Shown here one piece after another: positions 53,397-61,001 of a stretch of 64,000 bases of DNA (position 1 is the first letter of the stretch; the number at the start of each line of letters is the position of its first letter). The notes under the pieces are model-generated. The model was not told the origin of the DNA and ran no database searches. It was given only the letters and a program-made list of their open reading frames with translations. The stretch covers positions 1-64,000 of the forward strand of contig JANWKT010000017.1 of NCBI GenBank assembly GCA_025451235.1, read 5' to 3'. Position numbers and translations under genes: made by a program. The stretch comes from Flavobacteriales bacterium. GTDB lineage: Bacteria > Bacteroidota > Bacteroidia > CAIKAF01.

Positions 53397-54727
53397 GGAA
53401 TTTTGAAAAAAATATAAAAAACAAAGCCTATGCTTTCCAACTGGATCCGATGCCTGATTCATTTGATAAGGTAATGGATGCCCTGGAAAAGAAAAAGAAA
53501 AGAAGATTTATTTTCTGGTTATGGATCCTGATCCCAGGTTTTTTGATAGCTGGTGGTGGTTTGCTGATCAATCAAATGTACTCATCGGCCAATGCACAAG
53601 TTCAGGCCCAATCATTAAAAGCTTCCCACTTGCTCACAGTACTATTTAAAGAAAACAAACAAGGTTTGGTTCATGAAGACAAGTATGCCCTTACAGAAAC
53701 AACCCATACTACCACTCCTGAAAATAAAATGAATAACCGTCCAACCAGTGAAACTCAATCACTGGCCTCTAAAAACAATCAGCCGGTATTCATCAAAGAA
53801 TCCTCCAATCAATCTGCTGAATTCAACAACAGAAATGAAAAATCTTTTGTTCAGATAGAAGAGAAAACCAATATGACCCAGGTTCCTTCAAGGGAAAAAT
53901 GGACCCCTATTATCTTTTCAAATCCATATTTTGTTACGTTCCCTACCCATTCTTCAAACCCTGTTTATAGCAGAACCCAGATCCCCTTTACAAAATCCAC
54001 TCTGCCAGTTATAAAGTCCAATAGCCATCAAACCGGTCGTTGGTCAATAGGAATATATAGCGACCTGGGGGTTTCAAAAAACATTTTTATCAATAACAAA
54101 GATTCCGCCGGTTTTGGTTATACAAATGCCCGGCAACTTACCGACAAATTCTTATTCAGTTATTCGGCAGGGATTCAATTCAGGTATTCGCCGGTTAAAT
54201 GGTTAGCCATAGAAACCGGAATTGGATTTACCCACTATGAATCCAACCAGCTCCTATCAAATGCGGGATTCTCGTGGACCACCAGTGGCAATAACAATGA
54301 TCCGGATACAGCATTAACGTTGTCCTCCGTTGACCCACAGTCAGCTTTCGGCCCATATGAATACCAGAACGTCTATGATTATATTTCCATTCCAATCAAG
54401 GTCTATTACCAAAAGAAATGGAACTGGACAGGAATAGAAGCCGGTGGTGGAATCATTTTCGATCTCCCGGTAAATACGCATTCTTATGTTGCAGATGAAA
54501 ACAGCAATATGTCGTACTTAAGGCATGAAGTAAAAACCTCCCGGTTAAATGTATTTGGGATCCAGGCATCAGCAAATATTCATTTGGTTTTTCATATCAA
54601 GAAATTCGGCTTGTTTGCAGGACCCACTTTCAAATACAGGATGAATTCAATGTTTGATAAAAACTATATCACCCGTCAGCACAATTATTTTATTGGGGGT
54701 GAAATGGGGCTGAGATATCATTTTTAA
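53393..54727 (+). CDS. Dual membrane-spanning anti-sigma factor (Dma-like): short cytoplasmic domain, one TM, linker, outer-membrane beta-barrel
   Basis: 444 residues. Residues 1-39 form a short charged domain (FQLDPMPDSFDKVMDALEKK), much like the N-terminus of Bacteroidetes anti-sigma proteins, ending KKKKRRF. One inner-membrane helix follows at about 40-62 (FWLWILIPGFLIAGGG), then a Gln/Ser/Thr/Asn-rich periplasmic linker to about 200. Residues about 205-444 are an outer-membrane beta-barrel (PF13568-like) with alternating aromatic strands (WSIGIYSDLGVSK, LAIETGIGFTHYE) ending in Phe (GGEMGLRYHF). This layout matches dual membrane-spanning anti-sigma factors described in Bacteroides thetaiotaomicron. 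Partner of the ECF sigma upstream. Confidence 0.85.
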   Translation: MRNFEKNIKNKAYAFQLDPMPDSFDKVMDALEKKKKRRFIFWLWILIPGFLIAGGGLLINQMYSSANAQVQAQSLKASHLLTVLFKENKQGLVHEDKYALTETTHTTTPENKMNNRPTSETQSLASKNNQPVFIKESSNQSAEFNNRNEKSFVQIEEKTNMTQVPSREKWTPIIFSNPYFVTFPTHSSNPVYSRTQIPFTKSTLPVIKSNSHQTGRWSIGIYSDLGVSKNIFINNKDSAGFGYTNARQLTDKFLFSYSAGIQFRYSPVKWLAIETGIGFTHYESNQLLSNAGFSWTTSGNNNDPDTALTLSSVDPQSAFGPYEYQNVYDYISIPIKVYYQKKWNWTGIEAGGGIIFDLPVNTHSYVADENSNMSYLRHEVKTSRLNVFGIQASANIHLVFHIKKFGLFAGPTFKYRMNSMFDKNYITRQHNYFIGGEMGLRYHF

Positions 54728-54769
54728 GCAGCTTTTTCGGTTTTCAACTGTCTTATCAATAAAAATGAT

Positions 54770-55264
54770 ATGATCTCATCCTGTTCAAAAATATGCCTGT
54801 TATTCGTGACTTTTGTCATCGTTGGATGTACTCCGAATAATACCACCATTATTGGTTGCAACAATCCTAATTCCAATGTCCATTATGAAGCCGATGGAGT
54901 CCCTGGAAGTGGGATTGGGGTCTTCGACCATGGTGGTTATCCCACATTGGATTATATGGTTTTAGGAATAACCGGTGGGTGCAACCCCAACAATCCCACT
55001 GATTCAATACTACGCATATTTATTCCACATTCTATTCCGGATACTCCCTATACCTTCCAATTGGTCAACTATAATATAGCCACTCCAAACAATGGATTTG
55101 TAACCGGGTTTAATTATGATGCAGCCAATGGTCAATTCACCATCAATAGCATTACTCCGGACAGCCTGGCCTCCGGAACCTTTCATGGTTCAGCCACCTA
55201 CAATGGTTCTATCATGTACAATATTACCAATGGTGTTTTTACGAATGTTAAGATCAAATATTGA
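54770..55264 (+). CDS. Lipoprotein of unknown function
   Basis: 164 residues with a lipoprotein signal (ICLLFVTFVIVGC, lipobox VIVGC). The mature part is Asn/Thr/Gly-rich with beta-strand patterns (YHEADGVPG, then PDSLASGTFHGSATYNGS). No family recognised. It lies 42 bases after the anti-sigma/barrel gene on the same strand, so it may be in the same operon or regulon. Confidence 0.65.
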   Translation: MISSCSKICLLFVTFVIVGCTPNNTTIIGCNNPNSNVHYEADGVPGSGIGVFDHGGYPTLDYMVLGITGGCNPNNPTDSILRIFIPHSIPDTPYTFQLVNYNIATPNNGFVTGFNYDAANGQFTINSITPDSLASGTFHGSATYNGSIMYNITNGVFTNVKIKY

Positions 55265-55336
55265 TACGATGAGAACATACAATCATTCCTGGAAATGCAG
55301 CTTTTTTATTTTTTCTTGTCTTATAAATAAACACCC

Positions 55337-56113
55337 ATGAAAACAAATTATTTTTTTAGAACCATAAGTATCGTATTCCTCGCGATTGTTTTTTCGTCCT
55401 GCAATCCCTGTGAAGAAATGGATCCTGGTCCGCCTACCTGTGGCTTTGGTTCTGGCGTTCCCATCTCAAGCTGCACGATCACCCCCCAAGCGGAGAATTA
55501 TTTCCGGTATGAAGCAGCACAGTTAGCGGTAGAGCAATTATTCGCCGACAATCACCCTGACACCTCCCAGGTATTTATTCAGCCGGATTATTATAACGCA
55601 TATATAAAAGCACTAGGCCTTATTTACGATGCCACCAGCATTCCCCAAAGGGATTCTGTGATCAATATGAACCTGATATGCCAATGGAATGAAACCTATT
55701 CCATCATGGTGGGTACCGGTCCCAATACATTATGGGCCGAAAATTGGGTAAATAATATCATCCCCACCGGAAACACAACAGTAGATAACGCCATATCGGC
55801 CTATAACCTGAGCATTAGTCCGGGCCCGCAGGCGGGACCAACCCCCTGGTATATTATAGGATCAAATCAGCCTATTAACGGGATTGCCCTCTCATCGATA
55901 TTCATCACCCTGCCCAATGTAGTATACGCGGAGCCTAATACGCATTATAGCTTCTACTCAAAACTTACCGGCTCCTTTAGCGGGGATGTGGCTCATATCA
56001 TATTTTATGAAGGTTGGGGCGATTGTCCCTCTGGCTGCTTTGGGTATCATCAATGGGAGTTCGATGTGGACCTGGCCCAATGTACAGTTACGTTTACAGG
56101 TTATTATCCTTAA
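55337..56113 (+). CDS. Lipoprotein of unknown function
   Basis: 258 residues, lipoprotein signal MKTNYFFRTISIVFLAIVFSSC (lipobox FSSC). The mature chain has eight or more Cys, mostly at the ends (NPCEEMDPGPPTCG and WGDCPSGCFGYHQWEFDVDL), implying disulfides. No family recognised. Same strand and near the sigma/anti-sigma pair, and like it transcribed rightward, so a possible regulon member. Confidence 0.65.
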   Translation: MKTNYFFRTISIVFLAIVFSSCNPCEEMDPGPPTCGFGSGVPISSCTITPQAENYFRYEAAQLAVEQLFADNHPDTSQVFIQPDYYNAYIKALGLIYDATSIPQRDSVINMNLICQWNETYSIMVGTGPNTLWAENWVNNIIPTGNTTVDNAISAYNLSISPGPQAGPTPWYIIGSNQPINGIALSSIFITLPNVVYAEPNTHYSFYSKLTGSFSGDVAHIIFYEGWGDCPSGCFGYHQWEFDVDLAQCTVTFTGYYP

Positions 56114-56171
56114 ATATTAGGTATCGGTGGTAAAGTAAAACTGCAGGGTGTTTCCATTCCATGCAGTTTTC

Positions 56172-56179
56172 TATTTTTG
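56172..56179 (+). promoter_or_regulatory. -7 promoter element TATTTTTG
   Basis: Exact TAnnTTTG match 27 bases before the ATG at 56207, so the following gene is probably transcribed on its own. Confidence 0.45.
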
Positions 56180-56206
56180 TTTATTCTTGATGAATAAACG
56201 AAACCC

Positions 56207-56707
56207 ATGAAAAGAGTTTTTAAATGGACCAAAAGAATCTTTTTCATTCTGGTAGGAGTGGTCTTGCTCACGAAATTCCTGAGCACATTGCTTTTTTCTA
56301 TACTCATTAATACCAACTATAAAGAATATGGATGGAAAGGCGGATGGAAAAGTGATGAGGGTTTATATCATTCAGGATATACGGTTGCCCATCTTCCCTA
56401 TTCATTACCTATCCTCAAGCCTTTTAAAGGGGATGCGGTAGTATTCGAACATTTTTATTCATTTGAACATACATTTTCATCCGAAAAAATGAAATTTACG
56501 GGATGTATCTATCCTATCAAACCCACTCTTCAAGGGGTAACACTCAATGATAGTTTAAGCATAGGATTTCAGGCGAATTTAATAGGCGAAAAAGGACATC
56601 AGATCGAATTGAACGGCTGTGTGAACCTCAACCGGACCCTGATCACCGGATCCTATCGGTCCACCCAGCCCTATGATATGGGAACTTTTTCATTGAGCCG
56701 ACGGTAA
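56207..56707 (+). CDS. Protein with one membrane segment, unknown
   Basis: 166 residues. A basic start (MKRVFKWTKR) leads into a hydrophobic segment about 11-36 (IFFILVGVVLLTKFLSTLLFSILI) that is either an uncleaved signal anchor or a long signal peptide. The soluble remainder (FSFEHTFSSEKMKFTGCIYP, then HQIELNGCVNLNRTLITGSY) looks beta-rich. No family. Its 3' end overlaps the convergent RNA ligase-family gene by 18 bases. Confidence 0.65.
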   Translation: MKRVFKWTKRIFFILVGVVLLTKFLSTLLFSILINTNYKEYGWKGGWKSDEGLYHSGYTVAHLPYSLPILKPFKGDAVVFEHFYSFEHTFSSEKMKFTGCIYPIKPTLQGVTLNDSLSIGFQANLIGEKGHQIELNGCVNLNRTLITGSYRSTQPYDMGTFSLSRR

Positions 56708-57217
56708 GACTTTCCAAAGTCCATTCACATTTTTAAGCAAAGAGAGTTTTTTAAAAGAAAAAGAGTTTTCAAACTTTTGGTCCTTCATCTCCTTCCAGCA
56801 TTCATTGAATTGTTCGGTTTTCCAATCGCGGTTGCCAACTGTAATATGTGGATGAAAGGAAAACAGCGGCCGTTTTTTCAACTGAGGATAGGCACCATAA
56901 AAGTATTGGGTGAATTGAGTATGGAGTTCATTTAAAGGATCATTTTTTACCACATCAATATATACCACTCCTAATGGAAATGATCCATATCCTTGCAACT
57001 GCAGGCTGAATTCCGGATATGAAAATCCTTTCGCCAGTGTGATCAATTCCTCTTCATTTCCCCAGAAAAAAGGAGGGATGATGGTAATATGCGGCGGTGA
57101 TTTTAATACAGACCTTGTTCCATATTTTTCTGAAATTCTTCTTTTGATCGTTTCAATTTCAGTATTCAGTGGTTCGGGAATATTGATCGCAATAAAATAT
57201 GAATTGTTTCGGGGCAT
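56690..57217 (-). CDS. 2'-5' RNA ligase / 2H phosphoesterase family protein
   Basis: 175 residues with the two HxT motifs of the 2H superfamily: SPPHITIIPPFFWG and FHPHITVGNRDW. Family members act on cyclic phosphodiesters or ligate RNA ends. The actual substrate is unknown. The start YFIAINIPEPLNTEIETIK is family-like. It overlaps the convergent gene at its 3' end by 18 bases and is preceded by the TACGAAC hairpin cluster. Confidence 0.88.
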   Translation of the reverse strand: MPRNNSYFIAINIPEPLNTEIETIKRRISEKYGTRSVLKSPPHITIIPPFFWGNEEELITLAKGFSYPEFSLQLQGYGSFPLGVVYIDVVKNDPLNELHTQFTQYFYGAYPQLKKRPLFSFHPHITVGNRDWKTEQFNECWKEMKDQKFENSFSFKKLSLLKNVNGLWKVLPSAQ

Positions 57218-57239
57218 GATGATTTTATTTTCACCGAAA

Positions 57240-57299
57240 TACGAACTTTTACGAACCTACGAACAGCAGGATTGGTGGTTCGTAGTTCGTAGGTTCGTA
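57240..57299. repeat. TACGAAC inverted-repeat cluster
   Basis: Three TACGAAC heptamers (from 57240, 57250, 57258) face three copies of GTTCGTA, the inverse (ending 57284, 57291, 57299). Fifteen bases (57250-57264) pair perfectly with 57285-57299 around a 20-base loop. A T-run (TTTTTT) follows on the plus strand. It sits between the glucosidase stop (57326) and the RNA ligase-family start (57217). Confidence 0.7.
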
Positions 57300-57325
57300 T
57301 GGTTTTTTCGTGCTTCGGTGGAAAA

Positions 57326-58768
57326 TTACTTCAAAAATTCCTTGAACCATAGTCCGCTATCTTTTATTGTTCTTTTCTGGGTTTCATAATCCACATGCAC
57401 CAGGCCAAATCTCGGATGATAACCCTCGGCCCATTCGAAATTATCCAGGAGCGACCAAACAAAATATCCCTCGACAGGTGCTCCTTCATTTTTGGCCTTT
57501 AATACCTCGCCTAAATATGCTTTAAAAAAACCCTCCCGTTGTACATCATGTACCCTCCCATTTTCCACCTTGTCAGGGAAAGCTGCACCATTCTCCGTTA
57601 CAAATATTTTTTTTACTCCTTTATATGCTGCCAATTGTTTGATCACCTCGTAAATTCCTGCAGGATAAACCTCCCAACCCATATCGGTCAATTCATTTTC
57701 ATTCACCACCAGCTGAGTTGGTTTTACCTGGTTGGCCCATAATACCGGAGGAAAGGCCGAATGCGTAGCCACTATTCTGAAATAGTTTTGGACCCCATGA
57801 AAGTCGAAATCGAAGATCATTTTTTGGTCATCTCCAGGTTGCATATGCTTTTCTACATTCTTTAAATAGCCAAAGTCCTTCGAGGGATAACCCAACCCTA
57901 ATGCCGGTTCTATAAACAACCGATTCAATAAGGCATTCATCCTTTTTGCCGCATTTTCATGCTTTTTTATTTTTGCCTTTGGATGAATAGAAGACATGGA
58001 ATATGTGGTCCCCACATTTGCATGAGGTACTTCTGCTCTTAGCATCCTTCCTCCCTCCGCCTGGCATAGCACCACATGGTGTATGACCTTGGGGTATTTG
58101 CCCAGGCTTTTTTTGCCGGGGGCATGGGTCCCGGTCAAATAACCAAGTCCGGTAAAGGCCGCCGGCTCATTAAAAACCATCCAATTCTTTACTCTATCGC
58201 CATAGTTTTTAGCTGCTATCTGCACATATTCATTGAACCAGTGGATTACATCCCGGTTGGCCCAACCACCCCGGTCCTCCAGCGCTTGCGGGATATCCCA
58301 GTGGTACAGTGTTACCCATGGTTCAATTCCCAACTCCAGGCAGGTGTCAATGATCCGGTTATAGAAATCGATACCTTTTTGATTGACTGAACCCGTTCCA
58401 TAGGGTAGCACACGGCTCCAGGCCAACGAAAACCGGAATACATCCATGTTCATTTCCTTTAATAGACTAATATCATCACGATAGCGGTTATAAAAGTCAC
58501 AGGCTACGTCTCCGTTTTCCTTATTCTTGATCTTTCCAGGCTGATGAGTAAAGGTATCCCAGATGGAGGGGCCTTTACCGTCGAGGTTCCAGGCTCCTTC
58601 TATTTGATAAGCAGCCGTGGCAACCCCCCATTTAAAGTCCTTCCCGAAATCAGCTTTCAGGAAATCCTGCCATTGAGGATGTAAAACTCCTTTAGCCAGG
58701 AGCTTAGGGAGAATAAGGCTCGCCGCAGTAGCAGCTCCTATCAATTTTACGGCTTCTCTTCTTTTCAT
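57326..58768 (-). CDS. GH1 beta-glucosidase with Tat-like signal
   Basis: Hydrolyses beta-glucosides by the retaining mechanism. 480 residues. Acid/base Glu201 (NWMVFNEPAAF), nucleophile Glu392 (IFVTENGAAF) and other GH1 segments (VATAAYQIEGAW, FRFSLAWSRVLP, YHWDIPQAL) are present. It begins MKRREAVKLIGAATAASLIL, where the twin Arg and the following hydrophobic stretch resemble a Tat signal, so it is probably exported folded to the periplasm. GH1 enzymes are often cytoplasmic, so this is unusual. No transporter or regulator gene lies beside it. Confidence 0.92.
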   Translation of the reverse strand: MKRREAVKLIGAATAASLILPKLLAKGVLHPQWQDFLKADFGKDFKWGVATAAYQIEGAWNLDGKGPSIWDTFTHQPGKIKNKENGDVACDFYNRYRDDISLLKEMNMDVFRFSLAWSRVLPYGTGSVNQKGIDFYNRIIDTCLELGIEPWVTLYHWDIPQALEDRGGWANRDVIHWFNEYVQIAAKNYGDRVKNWMVFNEPAAFTGLGYLTGTHAPGKKSLGKYPKVIHHVVLCQAEGGRMLRAEVPHANVGTTYSMSSIHPKAKIKKHENAAKRMNALLNRLFIEPALGLGYPSKDFGYLKNVEKHMQPGDDQKMIFDFDFHGVQNYFRIVATHSAFPPVLWANQVKPTQLVVNENELTDMGWEVYPAGIYEVIKQLAAYKGVKKIFVTENGAAFPDKVENGRVHDVQREGFFKAYLGEVLKAKNEGAPVEGYFVWSLLDNFEWAEGYHPRFGLVHVDYETQKRTIKDSGLWFKEFLK

Positions 58769-58854
58769 ATTTCTTCACATACCGGTTGAACTATCAACAT
58801 ACTGCAGTGTATTATACATCGTTATAAATATCTGGATAATTATCCATAAATCTC

Positions 58855-58862
58855 TACCTTTG
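58855..58862 (+). promoter_or_regulatory. -7 promoter element TACCTTTG
   Basis: Exact TAnnTTTG match 17 bases before the ATG at 58880. It drives the coiled-coil gene and probably DUF4296. Confidence 0.5.
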
Positions 58863-58879
58863 CATTAAATCTTCCATCC

Positions 58880-59776
58880 ATGTCAGATCAAAAGTCATCC
58901 ACCAAAAATATACTACTGGGCATCCTTACATTGCTGCTGGTTTCTTCAGTAGCTGGTAATATTTTCCAGTTCTTTCATACACGGGAAGTGATTGTTGAAA
59001 GAGAAAAAACCAAACTTGTAGTAGATTCTTTGTCTATTAGAAAAGAAAGATTAGAGGCCGAATATAAAGCTTCCATCGCCCAATTAGACCAATTCAAGGG
59101 AGAAAATGCCGAGATGGACTCTTTATTGCAGGAGGCCTATGGAAAAATTGAAGATCAAAGAAAAAGAATCAGTCATTTGATCAATGAGAATCAAGATTAT
59201 CAGATCCTACAACAGCGATTTGCTGAATTAAAAGAAACCACTGAATTCTATTTAAAAGAAATCGAAAGATTAAAAGAGGAGAACAAGATCCTAAAAACTG
59301 AAAATACACAATTAAGTGTTGAGTTGGGCCAAACAAAAAATGAGAATACCGATCTGAAAGGAAAAGTAGACGTGGCCAGCAAATTAAAAGTGGGTGGTTT
59401 GGGCTTAAAAGGATTAAGTGTTACTAATGGAAACAAGGAAAAGGAAACAGATAAAGCCAGGAAAACAGAAAGGATAAGTGTGAATTTTACAATTGATGAA
59501 AATCCTTTGGCGAAGACCGGACAGCATACTGTATACTTGAGAATTATAAATCCTGATGGATTCGTTCTGGCAGATGCAGGCCAAAGTGTAAAAAAATTCA
59601 AATCCGAAAAGGGTGATGATATTACTTATTCGAGAAGTATTACCGTAAACTACGATGGCGGTAAACTGAATAAGACCATTACCTGGGACCAGGATATTTT
59701 TAACGCAGGTACTTATAAGATCGAGATCTATATTGATGAGTATTATGCAGGAGGAGATAAACTTAGTTTATACTAA
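58880..59776 (+). CDS. Membrane-anchored coiled-coil protein with C-terminal beta domain
   Basis: 298 residues. One N-terminal membrane segment (KNILLGILTLLLVSSVAGNI, about 10-29) is followed by a long coiled coil at about 38-165 (EREKTKLVVDSLSIRKERLE, then LKEENKILKTENTQLSVEL). A folded beta domain fills about 185-298 (NFTIDENPLAKTGQHTVYLR, then NAGTYKIEIYIDEYYAGG). It probably sits in the periplasm anchored in the inner membrane. No named function. The stop (TAA) overlaps the ATG of the DUF4296 gene by one base. Confidence 0.8.
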   Translation: MSDQKSSTKNILLGILTLLLVSSVAGNIFQFFHTREVIVEREKTKLVVDSLSIRKERLEAEYKASIAQLDQFKGENAEMDSLLQEAYGKIEDQRKRISHLINENQDYQILQQRFAELKETTEFYLKEIERLKEENKILKTENTQLSVELGQTKNENTDLKGKVDVASKLKVGGLGLKGLSVTNGNKEKETDKARKTERISVNFTIDENPLAKTGQHTVYLRIINPDGFVLADAGQSVKKFKSEKGDDITYSRSITVNYDGGKLNKTITWDQDIFNAGTYKIEIYIDEYYAGGDKLSLY

Positions 59777-60105
59777 TGCATCTTCGGTTTTTTCTTATTG
59801 GTTTCTTTTTATTACTCCCTTTTTCCTGTAAGCCTGGAACCTCCGAACGTGTTTTGAGTCCCGATAAAATGTCGGCCATTATTACGGATTTGCAGTTAGC
59901 CGATGCTGCGTACAAGCTGGATATGCTGCCTCCGGAATACAAAAACCATCCAGAGAAATACTACCTGGAGATCCTGGCATCCCATCAAACAGATTCTGCC
60001 AGCTATAATAAAAGTATGCGTTATTATGCAGAAAATCCTGCATTGCTGAAAAAAATCTATATGGATGTAGAAAAAAACCTTCAGCAAAAGAATACAAGGA
60101 AATAA
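59776..60105 (+). CDS. DUF4296 lipoprotein
   Basis: 109 residues with lipoprotein signal MHLRFFLIGFFLLLPFSC (lipobox PFSC, Cys18). The mature part (PDKMSAIITDLQLADAAYKL, then SYNKSMRYYAENPALLKKIY) fits DUF4296, a Bacteroidetes-only family of unknown function. Translationally coupled to the coiled-coil gene upstream (TAATG). Confidence 0.88.
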   Translation: MHLRFFLIGFFLLLPFSCKPGTSERVLSPDKMSAIITDLQLADAAYKLDMLPPEYKNHPEKYYLEILASHQTDSASYNKSMRYYAENPALLKKIYMDVEKNLQQKNTRK

Positions 60106-60209
60106 TATCTATATCGCCTACGTGTAATCATTCGTCCTTATTGGTTTACGTCCCCGTTTAACTGAATTTTGGTAATTCCAAAAAATCCTAAATCCGGTCA
60201 AAGTCATTT

Positions 60210-60217
60210 TAATTTTG
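60210..60217 (+). promoter_or_regulatory. -7 promoter element TAATTTTG for the SDR gene
   Basis: Exact TAnnTTTG match 41 bases before the ATG at 60259. It lies within the upstream in-frame extension (from 60169), which argues against that longer start. Confidence 0.5.
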
Positions 60218-60258
60218 GCCAAATAGCCATAACTTTCAATAACAGTTTTTACAAAAAG

Positions 60259-60993
60259 ATGATGGAAACGAGCAAGAAAGCAATTGTAGTAGGGGCAACA
60301 TCAGGGATTGGGAAGGGAGTTGCGGAACTCCTGGTAAAAAAGGGATATAAAGTTGGGATCACCGGACGCAGGGAGCAATGCTTGCTGGAGCTAAAAAAAA
60401 CCAACGAACAACTATATGTAGCCAAGTGTTTTGATGTACAGAAAACAGATGAATCATTGGAGTGCTATAAAAAGCTAATAGAAGAATTAGGAGGCCTTGA
60501 CCTTCTTGTCTATTCTTCGGGAAATGGTTTTGAAAATAAAGACCTTGCTTTTGATATCGAGTTGGATACGATCAAAACCAATACTGTAGGCTTTACAAAT
60601 ATTGTTACCTATACTTTTAATTATTTTAAAAAGCAGAAAAGCGGTCAAATTGCGGTCATCACTTCGGTGGCCGGCTTTAGAGGGAATCCTGATTTTCCTG
60701 CTTATTTTGCCACCAAGGCCTATCTGATCAATTACGTGGAAAGCTTGCGGATCAAGTCCAGGCGTGAAAAATTAGGGGTCCAGATAACGGATATCAGGCC
60801 TGGATTTATTGACACCGGTCATATTGATACATCCAAAATGTTTTGGGCCACCAATGTGCCTACGGCAGCCAAACAAATGGTAAAGGGAATTGAAAAGAAA
60901 AAAAATGTGATCTATGTTTTGAAAAGATGGAGGATCGTCGTGGCATTCATGAAAATTGTACCAAGGTTCATTTACGACCGACTACCACTATAG
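60259..60993 (+). CDS. Short-chain dehydrogenase/reductase
   Basis: NAD(P)H-dependent oxidoreductase of the SDR superfamily. 244 residues from 60259. Cofactor motif VVGATSGIGKGVAEL, structural VYSSGNGF, catalytic Ser in ITSVAGF, and YFATK with the catalytic Tyr and Lys. The C-terminus (PRFIYDRLPL) is typical of YqjQ/DltE-type SDRs. Substrate unknown. Single gene, converging on the OmpA-family gene with 8 bases between. Confidence 0.9.
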   Translation: MMETSKKAIVVGATSGIGKGVAELLVKKGYKVGITGRREQCLLELKKTNEQLYVAKCFDVQKTDESLECYKKLIEELGGLDLLVYSSGNGFENKDLAFDIELDTIKTNTVGFTNIVTYTFNYFKKQKSGQIAVITSVAGFRGNPDFPAYFATKAYLINYVESLRIKSRREKLGVQITDIRPGFIDTGHIDTSKMFWATNVPTAAKQMVKGIEKKKNVIYVLKRWRIVVAFMKIVPRFIYDRLPL

Positions 60994-61001
60994 CCTTAGG
61001 C

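Noticed and set aside
55269-55340. 23-codon frame ending over the start of the lipoprotein gene at 55337
   Set aside because: Possible leader peptide, but no promoter or codon signal supports it and chance is likely.
57240-57299. CRISPR array
   Set aside because: Heptamers only, inverted and without spacers of constant length, and no cas genes are present.
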